The notes: a model not told the origin generated them from the letters alone. A DNA stretch of 52,959 nt from Butyrivibrio sp. (GCA_015056565.1 SVGB01000015.1:31988-84946); one strand, 5' to 3'; positions 36,537 to 45,273 are shown, counted from the stretch's first letter. Numbers and translations: made by a program.

Positions 36537-36556
36537 TTATTCCGGATGAGCATTAT

Positions 36557-37435
36557 TTACAGATCAAATATGCTCATCTGGGAGTATTTCTCAGGCAGGT
36601 CATTCATGTATTTAAAACACTCATCAGGGTTTGCCATGATCTTGTGGTCCCTGCAGAACTTTTTAAATATCCCCATAAGCTCTTTTGAATTGGGACTTGG
36701 CAATTCATAAGCATTTCCAAAGCGACTTATGTACTGTTCTTTCAATCCCAGAAAGTGCTTATCAAGCGCAGCGTAGTAGTATTCTCTGTCGCCTTCGCGA
36801 AGCGTAAGTCCCATGCCAAAGTCAATGATACCTTTTACACCCACGCGGGCGCACTCATTTAGAATTGCAGTGATGTTTTCTTTAGTATCATTGATAAATG
36901 GCAAGATTGGAGTGATCCACACCACCGTTGGGATTCCTCTTTTCTGCATCTCTTCAAGCACTTCTACGCGGCGCTTTGTATTACAGACATTTGGTTCCAA
37001 TATCTTACACAGATCATCGTCATAGGTTGTAAGGGTCATCTGAACCACTGTCTTTGCTCTTTTGTTTATCTCATCTAAAAGATCTATATCCCTGAGGATC
37101 CTATCTGACTTTGTTTGGATTGCCACACCAAAGTCATTATCTCTGATCACCTCAAGGCACCTTCTTGTAAGCTTAAGTTCTTCCTCGCAGTGCATATATG
37201 GATCAGACATAGAGCCTGTACCTATCATGCACTTTTTTCTTTTTGACTTAAGGGCTCTTTCAAGAAGCTCCGGTGCATTCTGTTTAACCTCAATATCTTC
37301 AAAAGGGTGCGTAAACTGATAGCACCTGCTGCGGCTGTCGCAATAAATACAGCCGTGGGTGCATCCCCTGTATATGTTCATTCCACATCGTCCACCGTTT
37401 ACGGTGAGTATCCCTTTTGCATCCACAAAATGCAT
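36557..37435 (-). CDS. SPL-family radical SAM protein
   Basis: A 292-residue radical SAM enzyme with the cluster motif CTHGCIYC (Cys25, Cys29, Cys32) in the context NIYRGCTHGCIYCDSRSRCY. This matches the spore photoproduct lyase-like family that also includes many proteins of non-sporulating bacteria. MIGTGSMSDPYMHCEEE and VVWITPILPFINDT are further family segments. True SplB proteins have a C-terminal Cys for hydrogen transfer, which I cannot confirm here, so spore lesion repair is not claimed. CAGGAGAG precedes the ATG. It converges with the GH43 gene on the other strand. Confidence 0.9.
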   Translation of the reverse strand: MHFVDAKGILTVNGGRCGMNIYRGCTHGCIYCDSRSRCYQFTHPFEDIEVKQNAPELLERALKSKRKKCMIGTGSMSDPYMHCEEELKLTRRCLEVIRDNDFGVAIQTKSDRILRDIDLLDEINKRAKTVVQMTLTTYDDDLCKILEPNVCNTKRRVEVLEEMQKRGIPTVVWITPILPFINDTKENITAILNECARVGVKGIIDFGMGLTLREGDREYYYAALDKHFLGLKEQYISRFGNAYELPSPNSKELMGIFKKFCRDHKIMANPDECFKYMNDLPEKYSQMSIFDL

Positions 37436-37477
37436 TGTTTGCTCTCCTGTTTTTGAAAGCGTTACTTGATCCTGCTG

Positions 37478-38224
37478 TTATGAGCTTGCAAGCTTTAAGA
37501 ATTTCTTATCATTCATCTGTTCATTGGTCACATACTCTCCATCATGGAACAGCGCATAATTGGTGATGGGCGTAGGGGTGCTTTGCGCTTCCTGCCTGCT
37601 CATAATGTGAATAGCATGAAATGGTATATCATTCTCTTTAGCTGTCTGCTCCAGCACCGGAACATACTTCGCATTGAATGGGCACTGGCTGGTGTAATAC
37701 AGAACGTAACCACTTTCTTCTATGTGGGGATGTCTTGCACATTCCCTGAATCTTGGCTTGTCTTCATCTTTTTCAAAGGGCAAATACCAAAGCTGGATTT
37801 TGTTATCCGCTTCATCACAGACTTCAAACCCCTTGTATTTAAGGAACTTGGGATCAGAAAGAAATGGCATCTTCCTGGAAGCTCCTAAAATGCAAAGCCC
37901 TTTCTTTCCCTTCTCCTTACTATCTTCAATACAGGCATTCAAAAGATCTGAAGAATATCCATGCCCCTTGAATGATCCTGACACCCACAGGCAGTCAATG
38001 TACATATATCCATCCGCATCAATAGGAACCCAGGCATTTTCAGCCGGAATATACTCAATAAAGCACTTGCCACGCTCTGCGCTCTTTAAAAAGACAAGTC
38101 CCTCATCAAACCTGTCAGACAGCCATGCTTTCTTTGATGAAACCTGTACATCTTTGTTGTTTGAAATGGCACAGCAAATGTGCTCCTTTTCCAGATTTTC
38201 TTTTGTGACTCTGATATATTCCAT
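37478..38224 (-). CDS. GNAT acetyltransferase with C-terminal YoaP domain
   Basis: A 248-residue protein. The N-terminal half is a GNAT domain (IDCLWVSGSFKGHGYSSDLL, where FKGHGYS is the acetyl-CoA loop). The C-terminal ~90 residues match the YoaP extension (SGYVLYYTSQCPFNAKYVPV, then the HIMSRQEAQSTPTPITNYAL segment and FLKLASS end). The YoaP half looks thioredoxin-like but with a single Cys in SQCPF. Substrate unknown. GGAGGG is a good ribosome binding site. It lies immediately downstream of the VOC gene. Confidence 0.88.
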   Translation of the reverse strand: MEYIRVTKENLEKEHICCAISNNKDVQVSSKKAWLSDRFDEGLVFLKSAERGKCFIEYIPAENAWVPIDADGYMYIDCLWVSGSFKGHGYSSDLLNACIEDSKEKGKKGLCILGASRKMPFLSDPKFLKYKGFEVCDEADNKIQLWYLPFEKDEDKPRFRECARHPHIEESGYVLYYTSQCPFNAKYVPVLEQTAKENDIPFHAIHIMSRQEAQSTPTPITNYALFHDGEYVTNEQMNDKKFLKLASS

Positions 38225-38228
38225 ACCC

Positions 38229-38648
38229 TCAGCCCTCCGTCAGGTCCTTTTCTTCATAAGGTTTATTCCATGAACCGATCTCGATCAGATTTCCTTCCGG
38301 ATCAGCGACATAACAGGTTCTCTGGCCCCAAGGTTCAAGCTCCGGTTCAAGCACAGACGTAGCACCATTTTCCACAGCTTTTTTATATGCCTCATCCACC
38401 TCTTCAAATGTGTCCACATAAAGAGCTATCTCAGAATGACCATTCAGACCTTTAACATACTCATAACGGCGATTTGTCATCTTCTCAAAGTCTTTCCTGC
38501 CATACAGAAGGAACAATGTTCCATCTTTCACCAGATAGACATTGGAAGCATCCTCTGCCTCCCTGATCTCAAATCCAAGCACATCTCTGTAAAATCGGAT
38601 CATCTTTGCCATATCTTCTACAAGTAACCCAAAACCATCAAGCCTCAT
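38229..38648 (-). CDS. VOC family (glyoxalase/bleomycin-resistance-like) protein
   Basis: A 139-residue vicinal-oxygen-chelate fold protein. The first module starts RLDGFGLLVEDMAKMIRFY and VLGFEI; the second contains WGQRTCYVADPEGNLIEIGS. The His/Glu metal ligands of classic glyoxalases are only partly conserved, with Glu in LIEIGS. Function is not assignable. Its ATG overlaps the stop of the WYL regulator gene by four bases, suggesting the regulator controls or responds to the same stress. Confidence 0.88.
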   Translation of the reverse strand: MRLDGFGLLVEDMAKMIRFYRDVLGFEIREAEDASNVYLVKDGTLFLLYGRKDFEKMTNRRYEYVKGLNGHSEIALYVDTFEEVDEAYKKAVENGATSVLEPELEPWGQRTCYVADPEGNLIEIGSWNKPYEEKDLTEG

Positions 38649-39565
38649 AACATCAAGCCTCCTTCATATCTTTTCGCTATTTCAGTAGTAATATGATAGA
38701 GCGTTTCCCTGATCCTAGCGGGTTCTAAGACAGTCACCTTGTCCCTGCATGAAAGCATCCAGGCAAGCAGTCCTTCGTCATCAGCATATTCATGTTCAAA
38801 CAAAAGGTTTCCATCATCCATTTCTGTAAAGGATTTTGCACCATACTCCTCAACAAGCTGCCATTTCATTGAAGGGTCAAATATTGCCTTCACCCTATCT
38901 TTTGGAGGAAAGACCTTTTTATTTGACAGATCAGGCATTGGAACTTCGCGATTTTCCTTAAATGGCGCTACATGAGTGATACCATCCATTCTGTTTAGCT
39001 TAAACAGTCTGAAATCATTCTTCAAAAGACAATAGCCATAGACATACCAGCTTGTCCATTTAAAGATCAGATAATATGGTTCAACTTCTCTTTCTGTATC
39101 TCCTCCAGGTGAAAAGTATCGAAACCTGATGGTATTCTTTACTCCGATCGCATCCTGTATGGTTTCTATCTTTGGAGCCAGTGATTCCTTATACCACGAT
39201 GACAGATCGATCAAAATGGAATCTCTACCGGTTATGAACTCTGAGGATCCCGCCTGGATCTTTTCCATAAGCTGACTATAATAGCTGCTTCCACTGACGC
39301 TGTCTAAGCTGCGGATCCCTGCAAGGATCATCTGCATATCCTTTGATGTCAGTATGGTCCTATCCATACGATATCCGTCCATAATGCTTATGCCACCGCC
39401 AGCACCCTGTTCAGTTCTAATGGGAATCCCCGCATTACAAAGATCTACAATATCCCGGTTTATCGTTCTTCGGGATACCTCAAACCTTTCCGAAAGTTCA
39501 GGCGCCGTTGTCTTTTCTTCCTGAAGTAAGATTGACAATATTCCGATCAGTCTGTCTATCTTCAT
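38645..39565 (-). CDS. YafY-type HTH regulator with WYL domain
   Basis: A 306-residue protein. An N-terminal HTH_11 (MKIDRLIGILSILLQ, then PELSERFEVSRRTINRDIVD) is followed by a WYL sensor domain (IRFRYFSPGGDTEREVEPYY, WYVYGYCLLKNDFRLFKLNR) and a C-terminal WCX extension. WYL proteins bind nucleic acid or other ligands and act as repressors or activators. I use the ATG at 39563-39565; the TTG at 39586 would add seven residues. It is followed without a gap by the VOC and GNAT-YoaP genes. Confidence 0.92.
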   Translation of the reverse strand: MKIDRLIGILSILLQEEKTTAPELSERFEVSRRTINRDIVDLCNAGIPIRTEQGAGGGISIMDGYRMDRTILTSKDMQMILAGIRSLDSVSGSSYYSQLMEKIQAGSSEFITGRDSILIDLSSWYKESLAPKIETIQDAIGVKNTIRFRYFSPGGDTEREVEPYYLIFKWTSWYVYGYCLLKNDFRLFKLNRMDGITHVAPFKENREVPMPDLSNKKVFPPKDRVKAIFDPSMKWQLVEEYGAKSFTEMDDGNLLFEHEYADDEGLLAWMLSCRDKVTVLEPARIRETLYHITTEIAKRYEGGLML

Positions 39566-39722
39566 AACTCTCACACTCCATAACAATCATATCATGCCAA
39601 ACATGACAACTGTATGTCGTGTTTATTATAATAATTTTTCCGCTCTATAGTACAAAAATCGCGTAGCAAAAAACTGGAATGAAAATTGAACCCATACTTT
39701 GACAACTGAATTATTCTGAAAT

Positions 39723-40268
39723 TTACATTATCTTCACCATATGGATGTCATCTGCATAAGATCCATCCTGATACTTATTTGCATTTGGTATCCTTCCGCA
39801 TTCCTTGAATCCGAGACTTTCATAAAGGTGATATGCTCTGTCGTTGCCACCGACTACTGTAAGCTCTGCCTGCTCATATCCAAGCTCTTTGATCTTTCCA
39901 AGCAGCTGCTCAAGCATCAGCCGCCCAAGACCAAAGCCTGTATACTTCTGATAAAGAGCAATTCCTATATCTGTTCTGTGCTTAGCCCTGCGTCTACTTC
40001 CTATAGGCTGAAAAGAGCAGTTTCCAGCATATTCTCCGTCGACAAAGGATAAAATCAACATTGAATCTTCAGATGAATTTTTGTCATTTATAAATCCAAC
40101 CTCTGACTCGGCTGTATACTGTATCTCATCCGGATCACAAAGAAGGAACCTTGTTTCACCGCATACAGTTTTCAGATAATCCACTAAAAGCTGCGCATCC
40201 TCAGCTTTGGCACTTCGCAGCACTATTTTCTTATCCTTAAGCACATACTCTTTTTCCTCAAAAAACAT
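39723..40268 (-). CDS. GNAT family N-acetyltransferase
   Basis: A 181-residue GNAT protein: DKKIVLRSAKAEDAQLLVDY at the start, a central strand MLILSFVDGEYAGNCSFQPI, and acetyl-CoA loop YQKYTGFGLGRLML. The ending AYHLYESLGFKECGRIPNAN is the usual motif-B/C of RimI-like and Acetyltransf_3-like enzymes. Substrate unknown. GAAAGAGGTGATAATAG lies before the ATG. Confidence 0.9.
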   Translation of the reverse strand: MFFEEKEYVLKDKKIVLRSAKAEDAQLLVDYLKTVCGETRFLLCDPDEIQYTAESEVGFINDKNSSEDSMLILSFVDGEYAGNCSFQPIGSRRRAKHRTDIGIALYQKYTGFGLGRLMLEQLLGKIKELGYEQAELTVVGGNDRAYHLYESLGFKECGRIPNANKYQDGSYADDIHMVKIM

Positions 40269-40395
40269 CTATTATCACCTCTTTCTTTTCTATCTTTACA
40301 CTTCGTATACAGTCCGCCCATTCCTCATTCTGCGGCGTCATATACCATTTTCGAAAAACTCCTCCTGTTAACTGCTTTTTTCATCTTTCCTGCTA

Positions 40396-40415
40396 AGCAG
40401 ACAACAAGTCTCCAC
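40396..40415. repeat. Direct repeat copy 1 (matches 43253-43272)
   Basis: AGCAGACAACAAGTCTCCAC differs at only two of 20 positions from the copy at 43253-43272, which lies inside the 3' end of the serine recombinase gene. It falls in the 209-base gap (40269-40477) upstream of the GNAT gene. On the minus strand it reads as the tail of a recombinase-like reading frame (GDLLSA then stop), so it may be the scar of a lost recombinase copy or an attachment-site remnant. Confidence 0.6.
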
Positions 40416-40477
40416 TGTTGTCCGACTGAGCAACCAAATATCATAAAGACATAGAATGGCTACCTCAGCAATATTCT

Positions 40478-41425
40478 TTATTCTATTAGAGCATCATTTG
40501 TAACTGTTTTTGAATAAGCAAAATCCATATCACCATCTATAAGTACTATATCTCTGTACATATTAGGATTAAGGAGTTTTATCACTTCAGCCTGTGAGAT
40601 ATAAAAACTTATCCCCGGTGCATTGCAACTCAAAAGATCTACACCCGCATCTTCAACATCTTTATGTTTAATTATATATAAAATATTCTCCAGACAGCTA
40701 TACTCTCTGTAGTCTCTCAAACCCGGATCATGACCATAATTCTTATTTGGATCATCCTCCTCATAATCATATGTTGGTATAATAAGGTCCTTGTTCTCAA
40801 TTCTCAATTCATCAAATGCATAGCCGTCATCATATACAGAAAAAAATATGCCCTGCCCAACAATAAAACTCTCACTATAAGGAGTTCCATTATTGATGTG
40901 GATATACTGTTGAATTTGAAGATTATTCTTGTCAAGGGCATCAGCGTCTATCAATTCAAAAAGCTTGACTCTGCTTTGACTTATACTATCTATCAAATCT
41001 CTCTTTGAAATCAGTTTTTCTTTTTCATTATTGATTTCCTTAACATAGTCAACCTCTTCAATATACTCGTTAACACTCTGATAACCGGCCATCCTTGCTT
41101 CACTCTCAAACATTTTTCCGGCTACCATAAACTTGAGCGGATAGATACTCTTTATCGCTTCTGTGTTATTTCGCAAAGTCTCAACGCGCGTAATCTCTAT
41201 ATGTTTAAGCTTTTTCATCGCTTCTATGTCGGACGTTAAGATAGTATTAAAATCGCTTTCCAAAACCAAAGCCGGTAAATCTTTAATATGCTTAACTATT
41301 TCAGGATATTCACCTTGTAACTGTTCTATGCTTTTGCATCCAAGTACTTTCCTGACATCCTTTGCTAATAAGTATACCTTGTCTTCAATCACTATTCTGG
41401 TTCTAAACAGACTGATTCTATTCAT
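40478..41425 (-). CDS. Hypothetical protein with BRO-N-like N-terminus
   Basis: A 315-residue protein. The first ~80 residues ([20 protein letters not shown], then [13 protein letters not shown]) resemble the BRO-N DNA-binding domain of phage and viral antirepressor-like proteins. The remainder (for example [19 protein letters not shown] and an acidic [10 protein letters not shown] loop) matches nothing I recognise. Its ATG overlaps the dinD stop by eight bases (ATGAATAG), with GGGGA upstream, so the two proteins are made together and may interact. By eye the composition is more AT-rich than the left half of the window, consistent with transfer. Confidence 0.7.
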   Translation of the reverse strand: MNRISLFRTRIVIEDKVYLLAKDVRKVLGCKSIEQLQGEYPEIVKHIKDLPALVLESDFNTILTSDIEAMKKLKHIEITRVETLRNNTEAIKSIYPLKFMVAGKMFESEARMAGYQSVNEYIEEVDYVKEINNEKEKLISKRDLIDSISQSRVKLFELIDADALDKNNLQIQQYIHINNGTPYSESFIVGQGIFFSVYDDGYAFDELRIENKDLIIPTYDYEEDDPNKNYGHDPGLRDYREYSCLENILYIIKHKDVEDAGVDLLSCNAPGISFYISQAEVIKLLNPNMYRDIVLIDGDMDFAYSKTVTNDALIE

Positions 41426-42260
41426 GAAGTTTCCCCGATTTCTTAGCAAGTTGCTTATCTTCCTTTTGTACTCTTCTTTCCAGTTTTCTAATATCTTCAG
41501 AAGGAGGAAGATTCTCCGGTTTGATTCCCCTTTGCCCCAGCATCTCTCTTACTGAACTGTTGTTGTCAACATGTTCAACCGTTATAGCAGACTCCCCTTG
41601 TAAATCCTTTTCTTCAACATTGTAATTTGTCATCTCTGTTGCAAGATTCTTGGCTGCTATTGTAAGTGTCGGCAAAAAATCCGCCAACGGCCTTGAGTCC
41701 TTGACACCAAGACGTTCTTTCATTTCTTTGGTGGTATATCCTCCAAATAAAGCCTCATCACCTTTTGAGCGTATTCTTGCGAACCCGGCATCGTCAACAC
41801 CACGCTCATAGATATTCTGAGATAGTCGCTTTTCCGACTCCCTAAGCTTACCACGCGCTTCTGTTCTTTCTATATATGCAATTCGTTCTTCAATAAGTTC
41901 CTGCTTTCTTGTTTGCACCGCAAAATAACTCTGCGCGAATGCGATCTGTTCCTTTCGGGGATCTCCATTCTCAGCAATGAGATAGCAGGCATAACGAGTG
42001 AGCATATAATCATCAACTTCTCGATTTCCGCCTTTACCGATTTTTATCATTTTGCTGACATCAGCAAAATGATCCGTTACAGTTATCCCATTGTTTTCAC
42101 AAGAAGTCTTTGCCTTTTCTATGGTCTTCTCAAAATTTCTCCATTGAGCATATTCAAGCAGTTCCATCAACTCTCGTGCATACCAGAATTCAATGCCATT
42201 CTCTTCATGCCTGATATCATCAAATCTTTTCTTATACTGTATTATTGCTTTTTTCTCCAA
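41418..42260 (-). CDS. dinD: DNA damage-inducible protein D (DinD) homologue
   Basis: A 280-residue DinD-like protein. [40 protein letters not shown] and [20 protein letters not shown] are strongly conserved in the family, as are [20 protein letters not shown] and [20 protein letters not shown]. In Escherichia coli DinD is SOS-induced and affects RecA filaments; many homologues sit in mobile elements. The start is TTG at 42258-42260, backed by AGGAGG eight bases upstream. It overlaps the preceding small gene. Confidence 0.9.
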   Translation of the reverse strand: MEKKAIIQYKKRFDDIRHEENGIEFWYARELMELLEYAQWRNFEKTIEKAKTSCENNGITVTDHFADVSKMIKIGKGGNREVDDYMLTRYACYLIAENGDPRKEQIAFAQSYFAVQTRKQELIEERIAYIERTEARGKLRESEKRLSQNIYERGVDDAGFARIRSKGDEALFGGYTTKEMKERLGVKDSRPLADFLPTLTIAAKNLATEMTNYNVEEKDLQGESAITVEHVDNNSSVREMLGQRGIKPENLPPSEDIRKLERRVQKEDKQLAKKSGKLHE

Positions 42261-42690
42261 GTCTTTCCCCTCCTGCTACCTCCAACTTTTCCAAAATGCG
42301 AACACGCATAATCGGTTCGGTTCCACCGTGGTATGGTTCGGAAGCTCTCACATCATAAAGACTCTTATCAATATTGTCAGAAATATTATATTGAAGATGC
42401 CTGAGTACACGCCATATATCAATGAGGTTCTGGCAAGACTCACTTTTATAAGAATCTCTGAACATTATATTCAAAGCCGCCCGCAGTTTCTCCGTAAATT
42501 CATCCCTCGTAGCAATCCATTCATGGAATTTTTTATCATTTTCAGGATCTTCTTTATCATAAAAGAACCTATCTTCAGCTAAAATGTCAGCAACCAAATC
42601 CGGTTGATTCATCAAAGCACGAGCGTAGACTTCCGTAGATAAAATCAACAGGTTAAGTTGCTCCTGTGACATTTCTACTTCAAATTTCAT
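42232..42690 (-). CDS. Hypothetical protein, 152 aa
   Basis: An acidic, mainly helical protein beginning [20 protein letters not shown]. It has no membrane segment or recognised motif. A Trp-containing stretch, [20 protein letters not shown], and the following [20 protein letters not shown] might be structural. GGAAGGTG lies before the ATG. It is the first gene of the minus-strand set dinD/BRO-like, is coupled to dinD by overlap, and starts opposite the XRE regulator. Confidence 0.7.
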   Translation of the reverse strand: MKFEVEMSQEQLNLLILSTEVYARALMNQPDLVADILAEDRFFYDKEDPENDKKFHEWIATRDEFTEKLRAALNIMFRDSYKSESCQNLIDIWRVLRHLQYNISDNIDKSLYDVRASEPYHGGTEPIMRVRILEKLEVAGGERLGEKSNNTV

Positions 42691-42705
42691 AATCTAACAC
42701 CTTCC

Positions 42706-42734
42706 TTGACATACATAAACTTGGTTTATACAAT
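42706..42734 (+). promoter_or_regulatory. Consensus promoter for the XRE regulator
   Basis: TTGACA (42706-42711) and TACAAT (42729-42734) with a 17-base spacer, predicted start near 42741. The -10 box runs into the first TTACC/GGTAA operator, so the regulator probably represses itself. Confidence 0.78.
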
Positions 42735-42771
42735 ATTACCAATGGTAATATTGTATTGTTACCATTGGTAA
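42731..42771. promoter_or_regulatory. Twin operators of the XRE regulator
   Basis: TTACCAATGGTAA (42736-42748, inside a longer perfect repeat 42731-42753) and TTACCATTGGTAA (42759-42771) are inverted repeats and reverse complements of each other. Their centres are 23 bp apart, about two helical turns. They sit between two divergent genes and overlap the plus-strand promoter. Confidence 0.8.
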
Positions 42772-42789
42772 TTGTCAAGGAGGTTTCTT

Positions 42790-43146
42790 ATGTATTCATC
42801 ATCTAATACACTTGTTCCGGAACGATTAAAATCCGCAAGGGAAAGGCTTAATCTTTCTAAGGCGGAAGCAGCAAGAAAAATAGGCTTAACCTCGGCATCC
42901 TACGTTAGATATGAAGCAGGTGACCGTTCCCCCTCAGTGCAAGTTCTTATGACAATTGCTGAAAAACTAGGAACATCTGCAGCCTATCTTTGCGGAGAGA
43001 CAAATGATGTATCACCGGATGTAATCAGTATTTCGAAAAATAATGAGCCTCTCTTATTTGAACTGATAAACGATGCTCAAAGCGCAGATGACACAACTTT
43101 ACAACGCTTGCTTAGTTATTACCATCAGCTGACCAAAAATGATTAG
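42790..43146 (+). CDS. XRE family (Cro/cI-like) transcriptional regulator
   Basis: A 118-residue repressor-like protein. The helix-turn-helix is RLKSARERLNLSKAEAARKI followed by GLTSASYVRYEAGDRSPSVQ (about 13-62). The C-terminal half, NNEPLLFELINDAQSADDTT onward, probably serves dimerisation. I use the ATG at 42790-42792, six bases after AAGGAGG. It likely binds the two TTACCNNNGGTAA sites beside its promoter and controls the divergent hypothetical-dinD-BRO genes and itself, as phage-type switches do. Confidence 0.88.
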   Translation: MYSSSNTLVPERLKSARERLNLSKAEAARKIGLTSASYVRYEAGDRSPSVQVLMTIAEKLGTSAAYLCGETNDVSPDVISISKNNEPLLFELINDAQSADDTTLQRLLSYYHQLTKND

Positions 43147-43207
43147 TTTGTATTATCGTTTTTCTTTATCTTCCTCCGCGTCCTTAATCCGATAATAGTC
43201 TTCCATA

Positions 43208-44974
43208 TCAAGCGTAAACGTGACATGATTCTTTGCATTTCGAAGTCGTTCGAGCAAACAACAGGTCTCCACATGCATCGGCACTATCATGCGAACACAA
43301 ATGGTCTACCTCGCGTGTTCTATCGGAACACAATTTCCCGTACTTCTTCTTCGAATGATCTACACCGTTCTTGAATCCTGTCTTATATATAAATGTTACT
43401 TTGTATGGATCCTTATTGCCTTCTTCATCGTAACCGCCGATAATGACTTTTTCAACGATGCTTTCAAATACACCGCGGTCAAACTCTTCCAGCACACGGT
43501 TTTCAGAAAGTAATTCCTTAAACTCCGAAATCCTCTTCTTGAGATCTGTTTCTGTTTCAACCTGTCCTGAAAGCACATCTATTTTGGCACGAAGATCTGA
43601 AAGCTTCTTTTCCAGATCAATATCCATCGACTCATAAATTTCCCTCTCAACCGTGCCATCAAGATAACTGTTCAATAACTTTTTTCTTTTGCTTACAACC
43701 TCGGCTTCCTGCTTTTCCAGTTTCTGAAGTCTTTCTTTTTCAGTATCCTCTTTTAACGATTTCTCCACTTTTTTAAGGAATTCACTGAGGATTTCCTTGT
43801 CATCCTCACATAACATACGGTATGACTCTATAAAAGCCTGTTCAATGACACTTTCAGGAATCCCCTTACTGTCCGGACAGAAACGCTTCCCATTTTTTGT
43901 ACTCTTAACACACTGCCATATCGTTTTTGAATACTTTGATGAACTATGCCAGTTCCTCCTACTGAGATTAGCGCCACAAAAACCACATTCAAGCATACAG
44001 CTGAATGCATACTGCCTACTAAATTTTTCTCTCTTACCGGGAACAGCCGCCTTTCGTCCACCATTACGCTTTTCACGGATTTCCTGCGCTTTATCAAAGA
44101 CTTCCGCTGAAATAATCGGTTGATGATGATCCTTGATATAGTAGCGTTCCTCTTCTCCAAGGTTTTCCAATCGCCTCTTTGAAATGGGATCTACCGTAAA
44201 AGATTTACCCAAAAGAATATCGCCCTTATATTTTTCGTTAGTAATGATTCCCATAACTGAACTGGTTCCCCATGGATTTCCCTTGATGGTCATTATCCCC
44301 TGTTCATTTAGTTCTCTGGCAATCATGGTGCTTCCGGCTCCAGAACAATACCGATCAAATATATACCTTACTACTTCAGCTCCCTCTTCATTTATTGAAA
44401 GAGTTTTGGTATTTACATCATAATCATATCCGAGACACCCCTGAAACCCAACCAGTTCGCCTCGTTTCATTTTCATCTTTAAGCCTTTTTTCACATATGC
44501 GGAAGTGTTTTCTACTTCCTGTTGGGCAACAGAACTGAGGATCGTTAATAAGAATTCTCCGTCTCGAAGTGAGTCTATATTCTCTGTTTCAAAGAAAACA
44601 GCAATGTTTCTCTCCTTGAGCATACGCACATACTTCAGAGTATCAAGTGTATTCCTGGCAAATCGCGAAAGACTCTTAGCTAATATCCTATCTATCTGCC
44701 CATCCATACAGTCATTGATCAGCCTCTGGAAATTCTCACGTCCATCTACCTTGGTTCCAGTTGTAGCCTTATCAGCATAGACTCCGGCAAATTCCCACTC
44801 TGAATTATTCTTAATTAAATCCGTATAATATTTCACCATAGAGTCATAACTCTTTGCCTGCTCTTCATCTGAAGTACTGACACGACAATACGCAGCCACA
44901 CGAAGCTTACCATCCCGTCTGACTTTGGCTGTATTGTCATACCTACCAGTTGCTTCTATAACTTCTACTTTCAT
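43208..44974 (-). CDS. Large serine recombinase
   Basis: A 588-residue site-specific recombinase. The resolvase domain has LRVAAYCRVSTSDEEQAKSY with the catalytic Ser at about 33, and LAKSLSRFARNTLDTLKYVR. A Recombinase domain follows (FQGCLGYDYDVNTKTLSINE to about 300), then a zinc ribbon (CMLECGFCGANLSRR ... CPD). A long coiled coil spans about 400-500. The last ~50 residues (HSKKKYGKLCSDRTREVDHL onward) are Cys/Ser/Asp-rich and seem poorly conserved. AAAAGGGG precedes the ATG. Such enzymes insert and excise integrative elements; the direct repeat at 43253-43272 lies within its 3' end. Confidence 0.95.
   Translation of the reverse strand: MKVEVIEATGRYDNTAKVRRDGKLRVAAYCRVSTSDEEQAKSYDSMVKYYTDLIKNNSEWEFAGVYADKATTGTKVDGRENFQRLINDCMDGQIDRILAKSLSRFARNTLDTLKYVRMLKERNIAVFFETENIDSLRDGEFLLTILSSVAQQEVENTSAYVKKGLKMKMKRGELVGFQGCLGYDYDVNTKTLSINEEGAEVVRYIFDRYCSGAGSTMIARELNEQGIMTIKGNPWGTSSVMGIITNEKYKGDILLGKSFTVDPISKRRLENLGEEERYYIKDHHQPIISAEVFDKAQEIREKRNGGRKAAVPGKREKFSRQYAFSCMLECGFCGANLSRRNWHSSSKYSKTIWQCVKSTKNGKRFCPDSKGIPESVIEQAFIESYRMLCEDDKEILSEFLKKVEKSLKEDTEKERLQKLEKQEAEVVSKRKKLLNSYLDGTVEREIYESMDIDLEKKLSDLRAKIDVLSGQVETETDLKKRISEFKELLSENRVLEEFDRGVFESIVEKVIIGGYDEEGNKDPYKVTFIYKTGFKNGVDHSKKKYGKLCSDRTREVDHLCSHDSADACGDLLFARTTSKCKESCHVYA
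43253..43272. repeat. Direct repeat copy 2 (matches 40396-40415)
   Basis: AGCAAACAACAGGTCTCCAC, 18 of 20 identical and in the same orientation as the copy at 40396-40415. It encodes part of the recombinase C-terminus (CGDLLFA on the minus strand). Confidence 0.6.
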
Positions 44975-45038
44975 AAATCCCCTTTTGTGTTCGCACCGTA
45001 CACTACATATCTAATTATATTGCAATACAATTTGTCCG

Positions 45039-45206
45039 TCAATGGATTCCTATTTCTGAAATAACGCCATAGTCTTTCCTTAACGTACCAAGTATTTTTT
45101 CATATTCTGCCTCAGTGATAAGATCCGCTGACAGCAGTTTGCGAAGCATAGCAAGTTGCATGCTGTATTTCACGATTGATTTAGCATCTTTGTTTCCATG
45201 TTCCAT
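45039..45206 (-). CDS. SHOCT-like mini-protein, 55 aa
   Basis: A short gene translating MEHGNKDAKSIVKYSMQLAM, then LRKLLSADLITEAEYEKILG and a tail ending EIGIH. The core LRKLLSADLITEAEYEKI fits the SHOCT (short C-terminal) motif. Very similar small genes lie directly upstream of serine recombinase genes in clostridial mobile elements, as here. AAAGGAG lies 12 bases before the ATG. An inverted repeat (45204-45211 with 45229-45236) puts the ribosome binding site in a loop and the start codon in a stem, so translation may be controlled. Its role, perhaps modulating the recombinase, is inferred. Confidence 0.7.
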   Translation of the reverse strand: MEHGNKDAKSIVKYSMQLAMLRKLLSADLITEAEYEKILGTLRKDYGVISEIGIH

Positions 45207-45230
45207 ATAGGCTTTCAACTCCTTTCAACC

Positions 45231-45266
45231 TATATGTGGGACATCACTCGCCCTAATCCGTAACAA
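45231..45266 (-). repeat. Shared upstream motif, copy A
   Basis: On the minus strand: TTGTTACGGATTAGG, eight variable bases, then TGTCCCACATA. The same arrangement is found at 46504-46538. It starts about ten bases after the terminator of the 374-aa gene and ends 25 bases before the SHOCT-like start. It may be a regulator or recombinase binding site. Confidence 0.6.
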
Positions 45267-45273
45267 CGATCCT

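Noticed and set aside
36542..36581. Imperfect hairpin between the converging GH43 and radical SAM genes as a terminator
   Set aside because: The stem (CCGGATGAGCAT with ATGCTCATCTGG) is real, but no T run follows on either strand and it overlaps the radical SAM coding end; function unclear.
36557..37435. Calling the SPL-family protein a true spore photoproduct lyase
   Set aside because: The radical SAM motif is clear, but the catalytic C-terminal Cys is not identifiable and no sporulation genes are nearby.
40269..40477. Possible small gene upstream of the GNAT gene (a reading frame containing MTPQNEEWADCIRS)
   Set aside because: The frame is short, interrupted and lacks a well-placed ribosome binding site; only the 20-bp repeat with the recombinase tail is supported.
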